DNA from: Monosiga brevicollis MX1
Taxonomy: Eukaryota; Opisthokonta; Choanoflagellata; Craspedida; Salpingoecidae
NCBI RefSeq assembly: GCF_000002865.3
Contig: NW_001865051.1
Location: 522,269-586,268 of the forward strand
Direction: 5' to 3'
DNA length: 64,000 bases
The translations under genes and the position numbers were made by a program. The notes under the pieces were generated by a model that saw nothing but the letters and a program-made list of their open reading frames with translations, was not told the origin of the DNA and searched no databases. Shown here in pieces: positions 11,158 to 22,940 of this stretch; positions within the stretch are counted from its first letter, which is position 1; every line of letters starts with the position of its first letter.

Positions 11158-13837
11158 TCATGCTTCCATAGCTTCACGATGTGGGGTGAGCTCGGTCTTC
11201 CATTCCACCAGACGAAAGGCTCTGCGAACAGTGGGCAGGTGATGAGGAGCGCGTCTGCGGCTCAGACTTACAAGCGTGCGGGCACAAACCTGAGGATATC
11301 CACCAAATGGCGCACAAGAGGCCGCAAGCCTGCACCGAGAAGCGTCTCGAGAGCGTCGGCAAGCGTGGCACCGGTTTGACGCACCAGGACCAGCGCCGGG
11401 TGGATAAAGCCATGGAAGAGGGCATGTAGCAGGGGTTTGAAGATAATGTCCCCTACCAACGCCAATAGTTCGATAATCACCTGCCACCGGGGCACCGAAA
11501 CGGATGTCAGCTGCGCTCATTGATCCGCATTGTGCCACAAATCGAGACCACCAACCTTGCGGACAATATGCAGCAGCAGGCCCACAAGCTCAAATAGGAG
11601 GGCCAGAAAGATGTTGATGCCCGCCTTGAGGACCGCGAAAACCGCGGCAAACACTTGCCGCGACTCCTTTTCAACAGTAATAGCACAATGGTCAATGCCG
11701 TGACTACCGTTGTAGCCGCGCGCATGGTATCCATCGCGGTCATAGTTGAACACAAACGTTTCCTTGGGCATCTTGGCCACGTTCCCACCACAAGCGCTCT
11801 CCTCGGCGCTCCATGGCACTGGCACCAGTTCCACGAACACAACAAGCACATGTCAAATAGCAGTAGATAGCAGGGGGGGGGGGGGGCGGGTGAGAACCAC
11901 ACGCCGCACACTTGGCACGGACCAGGCACATATGCATCGAGGCCCCATGCATCACTTACGATCGCCTCCGGCATAATCAAAATGGTGAGTGGAGGCTTGG
12001 TCTGCGGGCCGACCTGAAGTCCAGCTGTGAGCGGATGGCAGCCCAGGTGCATGCCACGAGGATGTAGCATTCCGGGATCCCAGGCTTTCAGCGGCAGTGA
12101 TGGGTGCTGGGGCGCCTCCAGGCCCAGAAGCCACGGGGGGCGTGCCCGCTGCAGTCACTGGTACCAGCTTCTCGGTGGGCTCAAAGGTTGGGGTAGAGCT
12201 TGGCGTGTGGCCAACTTCAGACGTTACCGTGTGTTGCGTCTCCATGGAAAGCGGTGTCGTGCTGGCTGGCTGGCGTCGTCCGAAGAGCCGTGAAGATGCC
12301 GATCGCTCTGTTGTTGTTGCAATGTCAGCAGCTTGGTCTCGTTTCTTAGGCTTGCTCCTATCCTTCTTGGAAGTCTTTTCTTTATCTCGGCGCTGTGGAC
12401 ACAGCGTAGGGGTATGTGTGGGGAATGGACAGTCGCGGGTAAGAAATGCAACGGTGTGTAGGCCTGTGATTGGAAACGTGTACGCACCGAGCGGGAACTG
12501 CGCTTGGCAACGCGAGATTTCGTTGGTTGCACTGGTGGCTGTTGGTTTGGATTAGCCAAGTGCTCGTCTTGATCATCCTCATCCTCATCCTCATCCTCGT
12601 CTTCATCGTCGTTGATAGCATGGTCCCTGTCGACTTTGGCCAGGCCTTGCGTGGTAGGTGGGGCCATCTGTTGCGTAACGGCCGGCATTGGGCTCGGAGC
12701 AGATGCATGGGCCTATCGAGCGGAGGGCGACTCATGGTTCAGCAAGCACACGCGCCAAGGAACAATCCACGGGGTGGGCAGGCGCACCGGGACTGGCGAA
12801 GCAAAAGCGGTCGCACGGGCAGACACATTGGCTTCTAGATCTAATCAGGCAAGCCATGCAAGAGATTGTTGGGTCCCATGTTAACAGAGACAGGGACGCT
12901 CGTCACGCGGCGCCTCGAGCAGGCCAACAAAGACGGTACCAGGTTGGTGCATGGGCTTTGCCGTCGGCTTGGAAGCATTGCTGGGGATCGTGTGCTCGGA
13001 TGGCGCCGTTTTGGGGGGTGTTTGGGATCCCGATGGAGCTCCCACAGTTGTTTTGCGCTGGGCCAAGGGCGAGGAGGCGGGCGGTGCAGTTTTTGGGACA
13101 GACTTGGTTTCTGCCCCTTCATCAGGAGAATCCCAGTCGGATTCGATGCCAGCGTTAGCTCCTGTAGGTTCGTTGGCAGCAAAAGCCTTGACCACCTGGG
13201 TTGTGGAGGAAGCTAGATGAGTGCTGCGTGCCACCGGCGACCGCACGCGACCTGCGTGGCGTACCTTGGGCGGTTGCTTTGGCGAGGGGACGGGCGAGGG
13301 GTCTTCATCACCGGACATAAAGTCCCAGGAGTTGTCACTCTCCGCCTACGCGTGGGATTTGGTGTGATGAACAAGGTGGAAATGCGACCCAGGCCTTGCG
13401 CACGCGGGGTTGCGCGCACCATGTCGGTTTTGTCGCGAAGAAGGCTCGTCAACGGCGGGCGTTCAGGCTACACAAGGACGGGCCGAGGCCAAAGTGAGCT
13501 GGCATCAATTCTGAGCCCTGCATTGACATGCACATGGGAAGCTGTGCAAAAAAAAAAAAGGTAATTGGCGCGTTGCCAAGTTCCATGGCTTACTGTACCT
13601 GGTTGGCAGCGCGCTGGAACAGCATGGTACGTGCGGTGGCAGCAAGGCAAGCAGGGCGGTTGTCAGGGTGTGCGAGAATGCCTCGACCTGACGTGCGGGT
13701 GAACATTGGGCAGGGACTAGCACCTGTTGCCGAGTGGTAGGCAATGTCTCGGCGTCAATGGATGCCTGATATCCGGAGAGGCGATTGGAACTACGGCCAC
13801 CGGGGATGGCACTGCTGGCCTCGGACCGTAGCGGCAT
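11158..13837 (-). CDS. Unrecognised protein: acidic disordered N-terminal region, hydrophobic C-terminus
   Basis: I do not recognise this gene. The minus strand reads a Ser/Pro/Thr-rich disordered first half (exons around 13724-13837, 13418-13472, 12950-13345). An acidic Asp/Glu run follows at about 12560-12620, then a Lys/Arg-rich basic patch (12340-12375) and another Thr/Pro linker down to about 11958. The last three exons form an ordered unit: a conserved-looking region with FNYDRDGYHARGYNG (about 11700-11760), then two hydrophobic helices (FAVLKAGINIFLALLFELVG and a similar one after an in-frame AAG|GTG join at about 11488). The end is VEWKTELTPHREAMEA with TGA at 11158. The hydrophobic pair suggests a C-terminal membrane anchor or hairpin (inference). 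The 5' exon choice and the start at 13837 are weak. Confidence 0.5.
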
Positions 13838-14582
13838 GCCCTTTGCCTCTTCACACCTGCCAGCTGGGCACAGGTGCAGCTCGCACTACAAAGGCAGCAA
13901 GCTCCAGAAGAGCCGGTTCTGCTTTCGCTTGACGGTTGCGTCACCTGCCAAGCCCAAGCAACCGTGAGCTCCTTCACCTACAAACGCAGAACGACGGGCT
14001 GCGCGCACCCCCGCCCCTGCCTCGCGATCCGACGTACCGTACCAACACTTCCAACTCGAAAAAAAAAAAAAAAAAAAGGAAAAATTTCAAACAAAAAATT
14101 TAAAAATTCACTCTCTCTCTCAAAATGTCAGCACACATTCACAACCACAACAGTGCCAATCTAAGAACACACTCTGTCTCTGTCTCTCTGTCTCTCTCTC
14201 TCTCTCTCTGTCGTTATTAAATTTTGCTCTTTCTCTCTCTCTCTCTCTCTCTCTCTTTTTTATTTTTTTTATTTTGTGTTTCTGACTCTCTCATCTCTCT
14301 CGTCTCTCTCTTCTCTGGTCTCGTCTCTGTGTGTGTGTGTCCGTGTGTCTCGGTCGCTGTCGTTTTTGTTGGTGTCGGTGTCGGTGTTGGTGTCGGTGTC
14401 GGTGGCGGCAGGGGGCGGGAATCGCAGGGTTGGAAGGAGAAGGACGAGAGGTGGGTGGTGGGGCTGCACCATCGAGGGCGCGGATCTGGATCTGTGGGTG
14501 CGGATGGGCGCGTCCCAAATAGTTGTTCAGGGCTTTGCCCCCGTTTCGAGCCCCTGATGCGCTCGGCTCGTCAGCAGGAGCC
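13838..14582. promoter_or_regulatory. Divergent intergenic region with CT tract and GGTGTC repeats
   Basis: This region lies between the minus-strand unknown gene and the TRAF7-like gene. It contains a poly-A run (about 14059-14077), CT-rich tracts (about 14110-14125 and 14164-14330), a short GT run and a hexamer array of GGTGTC type (about 14369-14405). It should hold both promoters; this is inference from position. Confidence 0.5.
14164..14330. repeat. CT-rich low-complexity tract
   Basis: This is an interrupted (CT)n tract upstream of the TRAF7-like start. It is pyrimidine-rich on the sense strand of that gene. Confidence 0.85.
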
Positions 14583-17500
14583 ATGGCACACAAGCGGTCC
14601 ATGTCCATTGTGGCCCAGGTGCCAGAGACGCAGCAGCTGTTGTTTTCTAGTCCCGTACCAGCAGCCCTACGCTGCCCATTGTGCGAGCGCGTGTTTCAAG
14701 ATCCGGTCATCGCCATCGACTGTGGGCACAGCTTTTGCCAGGAATGCTTGAGCGATGCGGCCGATCAGGGCCTCTGCTGCCCACGGGATGCCGACTCCAA
14801 GCTCGACGCGACGCGTGTCATCCCCAATAAAGCCATTGCCGATCAGATTCGAGAACTTCATGTCTATTGCCCCAATTGCGAGTGTGTCCCGGCCTCGCGC
14901 GAGGAAATGGCCAAGTCCGACACACACAACCGGCTCATTTACGACGCTGCGGGGCAGCCCGTGGGCATGGTGGCCAACAGCGGGTGCACATACTGCACCT
15001 CGGTGGCTGAGGTGCCTCAACATCTTACCAACTGCGCATTCATGCCCGTGCCTTGCCCCAATGCTGCCGAATGTGGTCTCATCCCCGCCCATCGTCTCAA
15101 CGCCCACATCTCCATCTGCCCACACACCCCTTGCCGTTACGCCGGTTTTGGCTGCACCTTTCGCAGTACGCCAGAAGAGGTGGCTCAACATAGCAACCAG
15201 GCCTGTGAGTACGGCGACGAACCCCTAGCCCGCCAAGGCCGCCTCTTGCAATCCCTGGTGGAGACAGCCGACCAGCTCACCGTCCTCGTTGAGAGTCTCC
15301 ACGCCAAGGCCATGGATCTCGAAGCCCGACAAGAGGACTTGGCGCAAGGCAAGCCGCATCCGCTTACCCTCAGTCGACGTCCCAGTGTCGGAGCCGGCGC
15401 GCGCGCGCGTGCACTGCCTCCCAATCGCGCTGGCTGGGGTGCGGAGCAATATGAGCGGACAGGAGTTGGTCCCACGAACCACGATGGTCCGGCTGTCGGC
15501 GATGGCCGGCCGACCATGCCGTTGTGGATGCAGGAGGCGCAGGCCAAGTTTGGCCGGGCCGATGCGGATGACCTATTGGACAGCTGGCACGATGATCGGT
15601 ACCATCGTATCAGTGCTGTGCATCGCCCCTCCGTTGAGGTCTCGATGCACAAACAACACCTCAAACCACACAACCACGGCCTTGGGCGCGTCGCGTTGCC
15701 AAACGGCCAAGAACTGGAGCTGCCCTTCAACTACCAGTGTGACGGTACTCTAAGAGCTCACCTTGGCCCCGTTTGGTGTATCGAGTGCTACGAAGATCTC
15801 ATGTTCTCTGCCGGCAGCGACGAAACGGACATTCATGTCTGGGACCTCGCACCGCGTGAGCCCAAACGGCTTCGCCTCCTACAGGGTCACCAGGCCATGG
15901 TGCATAGCCTGCATGTCCGGGATAACCGGCTTTTTAGTGGCGATGAAGCGCGTCTCGTACGGGTCTGGGACCTTGAGACCTTTGAGTGCCTCCTCTCCTT
16001 TGAGGCCTGCCGCCACATTGTCAGCACTCTGGTATCGGCACAGAACCTGCTTATTGCCGGCTCCTACGCAAGCATGGCTGTCTGGAACATCGACTCCAAA
16101 CGCCGGCACACCGTGGTCACACAGGGCTTGACCCACTGGATTCGAGCCATGTGTGTCACAGAGGACGAACGCTACCTCTTCACCGCCACCCACGATCTGG
16201 TTTGTATGCCACCTCGTTTCTCGTTTTCGTTCGTTCGTTTTTTTTTTTGTTTTTTTTTTGTTTTTTGTTTTTTTTTGATATTTCGGCCCAAGGCACAAAT
16301 TCGAAGCAACGTTTTGCTCCTGTGTCTCACCTCATTTGCATTTCTATTTTTCTTCCTTTTCTCTCGCTTGTTGGGTTTTCTGGACATCTCAATAGATCAA
16401 GGCCTGGGAGGTGCCCGACTTCACAGAGGCCTGCAAGATCAAGACAAACTACGGCAGCATCCACTCAATGACCCTTACACCGCGCCACATCATCATCGGT
16501 ATGTGCGCATTCACACTTTGAGTCGCTTCAGGCGCCATTGGCAATATATCTTGGTGCTGCGCCGGTCTGACAGCTCACTGTAATCTGCTTTTAAAAAAAA
16601 AAAAATGGTGAACAGGGACCTACAATCGTCACATTCACATATATTCAATCCGCGACCAGCAACATGTGCTCGAGCTCAAGGGTCACCTTGGCACGTAAGT
16701 GAACGCGCATTTGAATACCCAGCACCCTTGCTTTGCTCCTTTGCTTGCTCAAGCACGCGCACCTCAAACTCGGCGATGCACATGCTGCTTGTCTCGATCC
16801 CGGGGCTTAGGGTGCACTCGCTGGCTGTTTCAATTTCCGGGCGCTTCCTCTTTTCCGCTTCCCTAGATCAAACCACAAAGGTATGAGAGCTTGTTGGGCG
16901 ATCAAATTTGTGGAGCGTGCCATCTCACCATCTGACACAGCATGCCATGTCGTGTATACGTCACTCATGTTGCGGCAAATTTGCGAGGCAGGTGTGGGAT
17001 TTGGAAAAGCAAGGCTTGATTATCCAGTCCTTGAATCGGCATGATGCATCCGTCAATGTTCTCAAGTGGTCTGGCAATCGCCTCCTGACTGGGTCCGCCG
17101 ATTGCACCATCAAGGTATGCTGCACCTGACACGTTCTGCTTTTGACGTGGGCGCAAGGGTGGCTGTAATTCCACCACATGTTGCTGCGCTAATTGTGCAT
17201 CAGAAAAGCACACACCCCCTAAGAAAATAAATAAATCTGGGAGCTTGTACTGTGAATGACCGTATGCCCTGCGTGTGCCTTTGGGATGACGACCTCTTCT
17301 TGATAGTTGTATCACGCATACCAAGGTCCGGCAGAAGTGGTGGACCGCAAGCAGGACGTGAATGAAATTGGCAACTTCCAGGCGTGCTGGGGTGGAGGCA
17401 AGCTTCCGGGCATCCCGGTGGTCATGACTGGCGGCAAGAGCGAGCCACCAGTTGATTCGCATCCTCTTATGCACAGCCTCAACTCAAGCGACTCGCGTAC

Positions 17501-19070
17501 TCCGGTCCCTTCCATTGCTAGTAACGAGGCGCCGGCCACGATTAGCAATATGACGACTCCGACGAGCACAGCCAACTTTGCTTTGGACCTGGGTCGTGGC
17601 GATATGCCTGGTTTGGAGGATGGGCAAGGGTCTCGGCGTGCACTCGGCGCGACCGGTTCCCTTGAGCATCGCATGTTAGGCTCATCAACTCCACCCACGC
17701 GCCTGTCAGCCCTGGCTCGTGGAGAACCGCGCGCCATGTCACCCAGCTTCCGGCCAGTTGATCTTCGGTCCACGCGTAGCGAACAGCCCTCGCATCTCTC
17801 ACTGGACTCTTCGTCTCTTGCTGCGGAAGATGACACGGAGCTGGAGGGCTCGAGCCCCGGCTCCCACCGGCGCTGGCCAGTGATTCGACCAGATGGGACT
17901 CGTGACTCTCCACCAGTAGGCATGGCAGGCCCCGCTACGGTAGGATCGGAGGAAAACATTGTCGACACGATCGGGACGCCGTCATCAACCACGGCGCGGA
18001 TCCGGCATGTGGTACTCTTAGACCCGACCAGCCCGGAGGAAGCCACACTCGAGAAAAGTGCGGGGACCAAGGGTTCGCCCATGACACCCGGCTTGCTTGA
18101 TGTCCAGGCCGTTCGCCAGCATCGATCCAATTCACAGGAAACGGTGCATACGGTGCGCTCGGACTCGAGTTACACGACGGCGGCAGCGGGCTCGACGGCC
18201 CAGCCCAAGTGGGTACTAAAATCCAAAACTGCGTCAGCCCATCGCAAAGGCTCGCCCACCCATCGTCCCCCGCCGTTGAACCTGGCGGGCATCTCTCACA
18301 CGCGTGGACCAAGCTCAGCTACGCTTCCGGGCGGCCCCGAAACGCCACGCGCTGCGGGGCCGTTTGCGATTGGCCCACAACCAACACAGGCCGGCAATCT
18401 GGTGATACCGGCCGGGGCAGGCCACACTCTGGACTCTGGGCACACGGGGTCCGGCTTTGCTCTACCGGTGCGGCCAAGTCCTTCGAATGGCGCAGCTGTC
18501 TCGCCACATCCGATACTGCCTGCTGGCGCCAACGCGGTGCAAGCCAACGGGAACACCCCGTATGCTTTTGGACCGATCCATAATGGCTATGTCAACGGTG
18601 GTGGTGGGTCCAGTTCCGAGGGCACGGATACACGGTCAGACACACGCCCCGTGTCCATGGTGTCCACGCGGTCAGATCAGAGTGTGCGTCAAATCTATGT
18701 TGCCCCAGTGGGGCCACCACGGGCTCGGGGCAGCGGGAGCATCGGTGGTGGTGGGGTGTATGGGGACGAACCTCCTTCACCCGCCGCCATGTCGCACACG
18801 GATAGCGTGCGCAGCCTGGTGATCTATGATGAGCCGACCATGGCCATGGACAGCTCCATCTTCAACTACAATTTTGGCAGTCCCATGAGTCTACGGGACC
18901 AGCTCAAATCCCTGCCCCGCGACCACAACGAGGCGCTGACGCCTTCTCCGACGGAGGATGCTCCAGGCTCCCCCTTGTTTGTGATGGGTGGGGCTCCGGA
19001 AGAGCCTCTCTCGCCATCGGGCGTGCACTTTGACGTGGCTGACGTAGATGAGTCCCACAGCATGGTGTAG
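14583..19070 (+). CDS. TRAF7-like RING / TRAF zinc finger / WD40 protein with long disordered tail
   Basis: Six exons (14583-16199, 16396-16498, 16616-16694, 16811-16880, 16992-17114, 17307-19070) join with matching phases to 1251 residues. The RING starts with CPLC and has DCGHSFCQECL at about residue 48. It ends with CPRD, where human TRAF7 also has Cys-Pro-x-Asp in place of the usual Cys-Pro-x-Cys. Cys/His-rich TRAF-type zinc fingers follow (about 115-215), then a coiled coil (about 220-260). WD40 repeats begin near residue 385 and end with GSADCTIKLYHAY at the exon 5/6 join. Animal TRAF7 stops there, but this protein continues for about 560 Ser/Pro/Gly-rich residues. TRAF7 is an E3 ubiquitin ligase linked to MEKK3 signalling; a ligase role is inferred from the RING. 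The intron at 16200-16395 has T-rich runs. Confidence 0.88.
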
Positions 19071-19290
19071 GGGTTGAGGTGCGCAAAGCGATGCATCACG
19101 CACATGCGTTCATTGCCAACAGTGTGTGAGCCGTGAGGGTGAAGTGGAAATGAGGGCGTTGAATCTGAATCAATTAATTGCACACAAATGGCATGCAAGT
19201 GTTGCTTGAAGGAGTGTGTGGGAGACAATGGGGCACACGCAAGGGACAGAAGAACATGTCGGGTATGCTTGCGGGCAAGTGCAGGGGAAC

Positions 19291-19999
19291 TCAAGTGTGC
19301 TCCAGGCCGGCAATCTGTTTTGGTGCAGCTTGCATCTTGATCTTGCGTACATAGGTGCCTGCCAATGCACAGTAGCGATACGCGTGCCTCGGCGTGTGAG
19401 GAAAGAACAAGCAACGCTATACCCGAGGAGGTGCTTGGCAAGACAACAAGACTAACCGGGAAATGAGCCCTCGTTGCCATCTTGATCTTGACCGTAGAAC
19501 CACTCCTCGGGCGTGGCCCCCTCCTCGGTCACTCGCAGAATGTCGCCCATGCCAAAGGACAGATCGTCGGGATCGTCGGATTTGTACTCGTACAAAGCCT
19601 ATGAGAGCGTTGTTGGGCCCATATCGATAAGCCGTCGAGAGCAAATGGTCAATCAAATACAACACTTGATTTGAAGTCCTTTGGAGCCCCGTATTCATTG
19701 AGGTGAAAAGGAAATCCAGCTCTCACGCACCTGGTAAAGAACATATTCGTGGGGTTGTAATTCACGCTTGGGAACTGGAACAGGCGTGGGGGAGGGCGGC
19801 TTTTCCACCTCGGCTTTGGCAGCACCGCCATTTTCCACGTCCACAGACAGGACCTTATTGCGCAGTTTGATCTTGCGCACGTAGGTACCGGGGAAGTTGC
19901 CTTCACGTCCATCCTGACTGCGGCCGTAATACCAGGAATTTGGCGAGCCATCGCCTGGGCATGCCGGGCACGTGAGTACTGGCACTGCAAGAGTTGTAC

Positions 20000-20060
<61 letters not shown>

Positions 20061-20718
20061 TAATAGTAGGCCACGAACCTTCGTCGGTGACTTGCAGAAT
20101 CTCGTTGGCATCAAACGTCAGGTCCTCGGGGTCACTCGATTCATATTTGTACAGAGTTTGATACAGAACATAGTTGTCCTCAGGCCCGTCATCCTCGTTT
20201 TGTCCGCCCTCTGCAAGATTTGAAATGGATGAAAGGGGAGGGGATGAATCACTTTCTGCGAGATGTAGCACGCCGTTGATGAAGGAGGCTGGATATATGT
20301 ACCGTGGCTAATCACAGTGTCAAGTTTGGCAGGAAAGGTCACATGCGCACGGGCCTTTTTGCCGGATTTGAAGGCTGAAGGAGTGTCGGCGCACGTCGCA
20401 TCGGATGGTAAGTTACAGAGTTCATGCCAACGCCAATGCCAGCTACTTGAGGTGGAGAACGAGATGCTTGTACAAACCTGACTTGAGCGCCATGTGTTGG
20501 CTGGGGGACACCTCCATCGGCGCAAATGGGTTACCAACGAGGGAATCGGTGCCACTAGGCCAAACAAGAGGTAGCGCATGAGGGGCAAATGAGCAACGGA
20601 AAAGGAGCAGTCACACGAGTATGAGGTGTCAACGCCGTAGATCACCGTACGTGCTGGGCAGACGGCGGCTACCAGCGCGGGGATTTGCAGGCGGTGCTGC
20701 AATCTGAAATTCAGCCAT
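19291..20718 (-). CDS. Tandem SH3-domain adaptor-like protein
   Basis: Seven exons read from MAEFQIAAPP (ATG 20716-20718) to KQIAGLEHT with TGA at 19291-19293. A short N-terminal region with NPFAPMEVSPS and a basic KSGKKARAH patch is followed by an acidic linker. SH3-1 (TLYKYES..DLTFDANEIL..WYYGRSQDGREGNFPG) is split by the intron holding the GT repeat. A Pro-rich linker (PPSPTPVPVPK) separates it from SH3-2 (ALYEYKS..DLSFGMGDIL..WFYGQDQDGNEGSFPG). Both have the ALYxY, acidic RT loop, W and GxFPxxY elements that bind Pro-rich ligands, and both end in the same TYVRKIK strand, which suggests internal duplication. It is probably a cytosolic adaptor. No catalytic part was seen. Confidence 0.85.
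20002..20059. repeat. (GT)n microsatellite
   Basis: About 29 GT units lie within an intron that splits the first SH3 domain of the minus-strand adaptor gene; they read as CA on the sense strand. Confidence 0.95.
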
Positions 20719-21217
20719 CTCGCAACGTCGGTCGATCAGCGCTTCACGGTGGTCGTCGGTGCAAGATGTGCACGCAGAAAGGGCGGTGGCAGACCACTTG
20801 GCGAGGAATCACAAAAAAAAAGGGGGGGGCAAGGGATGTGCGTTTTGAAAGCACAGCTAGCACCAGCACCAGCTCCTGCGGCGAGCGACAGCGACAAACG
20901 GCGGCACCGCTGGGACGGGGCGGCGTGGAGATGCTCCGGTTGAGTCGCTCTTGGTAGATGAAGCACCGCCGTCAAAGCCTTGTGCAGAGCCGCAAGTCGG
21001 CAAGGAGCTCGAGTCTACCAGATAACGGGCCATCCGGAGGCCCCATCATATGCAGATGGAAGCAGAAACAGCAGCAGAGGGTGAGACGAGGAGCTACAAG
21101 TTGACGATGAGTGGGAGCGGCAGCGCAACAAGCATACACACTTACCTATGATCGACGCCGAACCGAGACTAAGACCGAGACCGAGCTGCCTGATGCACCA
21201 CCAGACGAGGCCCCGAC

Positions 21218-21318
21218 AGAGACGAGACGAGACGAGACGAGACGAGACGAGAGAGAGAGAAGAGAGAGACGAGAGAGAGAGAGAAGAGAGAGAGAGAGAA
21301 GAGAGAGACGAGAGAGGC
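21218..21318. repeat. GA-rich tract (GAGAC / GAGAGA units)
   Basis: Tandem GAGAC units pass into irregular GAGAGA and GAGAGAC units. The complement of this tract resembles the CT tract on the other side of the gap. Confidence 0.9.
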
Positions 21319-21398
21319 ACTGCCGTATCTACAGCAAAAAATAAAGACAAAAAGACAGATAGAGAGGGAAAGGGAGAGAGGTATCGCTCGTGCGTCAA

Positions 21399-21466
21399 NN
21401 NNNNNNNNNNNNNNNNNNNNNNNNNNNNNNNNNNNNNNNNNNNNNNNNNNNNNNNNNNNNNNNNNN
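21399..21466. other. Assembly gap (68 N)
   Basis: A run of 68 undetermined bases sits between GA-rich and CT-rich sequence. This is the sort of inverted low-complexity structure that breaks assemblies. Confidence 0.99.
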
Positions 21467-21525
21467 TCTCTCTCGTCCCTCTCTTCTCTCTCGTTTCTCT
21501 TGCTTATTCTTCTCTCTCTCTCTGC
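21467..21525. repeat. CT-rich tract
   Basis: CT and CTCGT units directly follow the gap, upstream of the UBA-like gene. Confidence 0.85.
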
Positions 21526-21622
21526 AAGAATGTCAGCGAAAAAGTCGACATCTAAACTTAGAGCCTTGGATCAAGTTATTTTTAGGACAACACGTTCGCC
21601 TCCCTTTCCCTTTCCAAACACG

Positions 21623-22415
21623 ATGGCACCCAAGAAAGCTGGCAAGAAGGCGGCGGCGTCGGCCCCGCAGAGCAAGCCCGAGGAAGTCCCGGCTAGCAAG
21701 CCCGACGAGGATGAGGTCGAAGATGCTGCACCGGTATGGTCTTGCTTTTTGGTGTTCTTTCAGGCCCTGGCTCTGGGCCACTGGGAGGCTCACAACACGC
21801 CAACGGCTTTGGCATGCCTCGCGCCGTGTGGTGTAGGAGGAGCCGGTGAAGGGCAAGCACAGCGATGGCTCGGCCGCGATGCGCAACATGGAGGGTGATG
21901 AGCACGAGGGCTCGGGTGCCAATGCCGAGGCGGCCAGTGCCGCGGCTCAGCAAGTAAGCAGATCATGACCCTCGCATCGCTTGTGATAGTTTGGCCTGTT
22001 CATCCGCTCACGCCGCGGTGATGTATGTGCATGTGGATGATGCGTGTTTGTAGATGGGCGCCTCCAGCAGCAAAAAGTACGTATGCAGCGACTCTTCCTC
22101 ATTGTCCGAAATTCATTGCCGTCCCGCTCCTCTCGTCGGCCCTCGCTCTCTCGTGTTGCTTCTCAACACGCCAAATCATTTCCCAACCAGAAGGGCATCA
22201 GTCGTTTTGTACCCCTCACCTGCACACAGAACTAATCATGTTACCACGGATCTCCTGCCGATTCGCCATCACACAGGGTCAAAGCTAATGATGCACACGT
22301 GAAGAGCCTCCAGGAACAGCTGGACCTGTCCACAGCGCAAGCCACCAAGCTACTACAGGACGCGAACAACGATTTGGAAAAGGCGCTACTTGCCGGCGTT
22401 TTGGTCCAGCTCTAA
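21623..22415 (+). CDS. Small protein with C-terminal UBA/HYPK-like helical domain
   Basis: Four exons (21623-21733, 21837-21953, 22054-22076, 22277-22415) join in phase to 129 residues. The N-terminal half is Lys/Ala- and then Glu/Ala-rich and disordered (MAPKKAGKKAAASAP). The last exon encodes a three-helix unit with HVKSLQEQLDLSTAQATKLL and NNDLEKALLAGV, which resembles the UBA-like domain of HYPK and the NAC alpha subunit. HYPK binds the N-terminal acetyltransferase NatA at the ribosome and acts in chaperoning nascent chains. The size and the disordered-plus-UBA layout fit HYPK, but the match was made by eye, and another UBA-type protein is possible. Exon 3 is only 23 bases. Confidence 0.7.
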
Positions 22416-22900
22416 AGCAGTGCGCCACCGGCAACAATCTCCTTTGTCGACCTTTGTCTCTTTCTTCCCATGCCTTTTTGTCCCTCTGTGCTATCGCTGC
22501 TGGCCAAGGGCGTTACACAGAAACTTTGTCAGGTGGCTCTGGACCCGTCCAAAGCTTTGGCATCGCCGTGGTTGAATCTGCCTCTGAAGCAATGGCATGA
22601 CAGCCTCTTGACATAATTTGGCAAATTTTCATCCCGTCTTCAGCGCATCAGCTGACCTGATGTTGATTCGAGGCAAGCATCGAGGCAAGCATCTGGGCTT
22701 GAGCCGCTTGCACCGACAGCTGACCAAAACCACCTTGAAATTCAAACTTTCTCTGACCAAGTCCTGTTGAACAACACCATCCTCAAGCACTGTCCATCGC
22801 CCTATCCTCTATTTGTGCCGACCGATCCAGCGCCTCCCTCGTATGTCAAATCTCGAGCAAGAGCAAGTCAACCTCGCCTGCTGGCAATCATCCCTCTTGC

Positions 22901-22940
<40 letters not shown>

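Larger units (their letters stand above)
20719..21622. promoter_or_regulatory. Divergent intergenic region with GA tract, gap and CT tract
   Basis: Between the SH3 gene (-) and the UBA-like gene (+), a GA-rich tract (about 21218-21318) is followed by the gap and then a CT-rich tract. Each gene therefore has a pyrimidine tract upstream on its own sense strand. No gene was seen here. Promoter content is inferred. Confidence 0.45.

Noticed and set aside
17312-18130. 272-residue minus-strand open frame
   Set aside because: It is opposite the disordered tail exon of the TRAF7-like gene; Ser/Gly/Arg-rich without any motif.
22902-22937. Poly-A run as the 3' end of a retroelement
   Set aside because: No reverse transcriptase fragment, target-site duplication or SINE-like promoter boxes were seen beside it.
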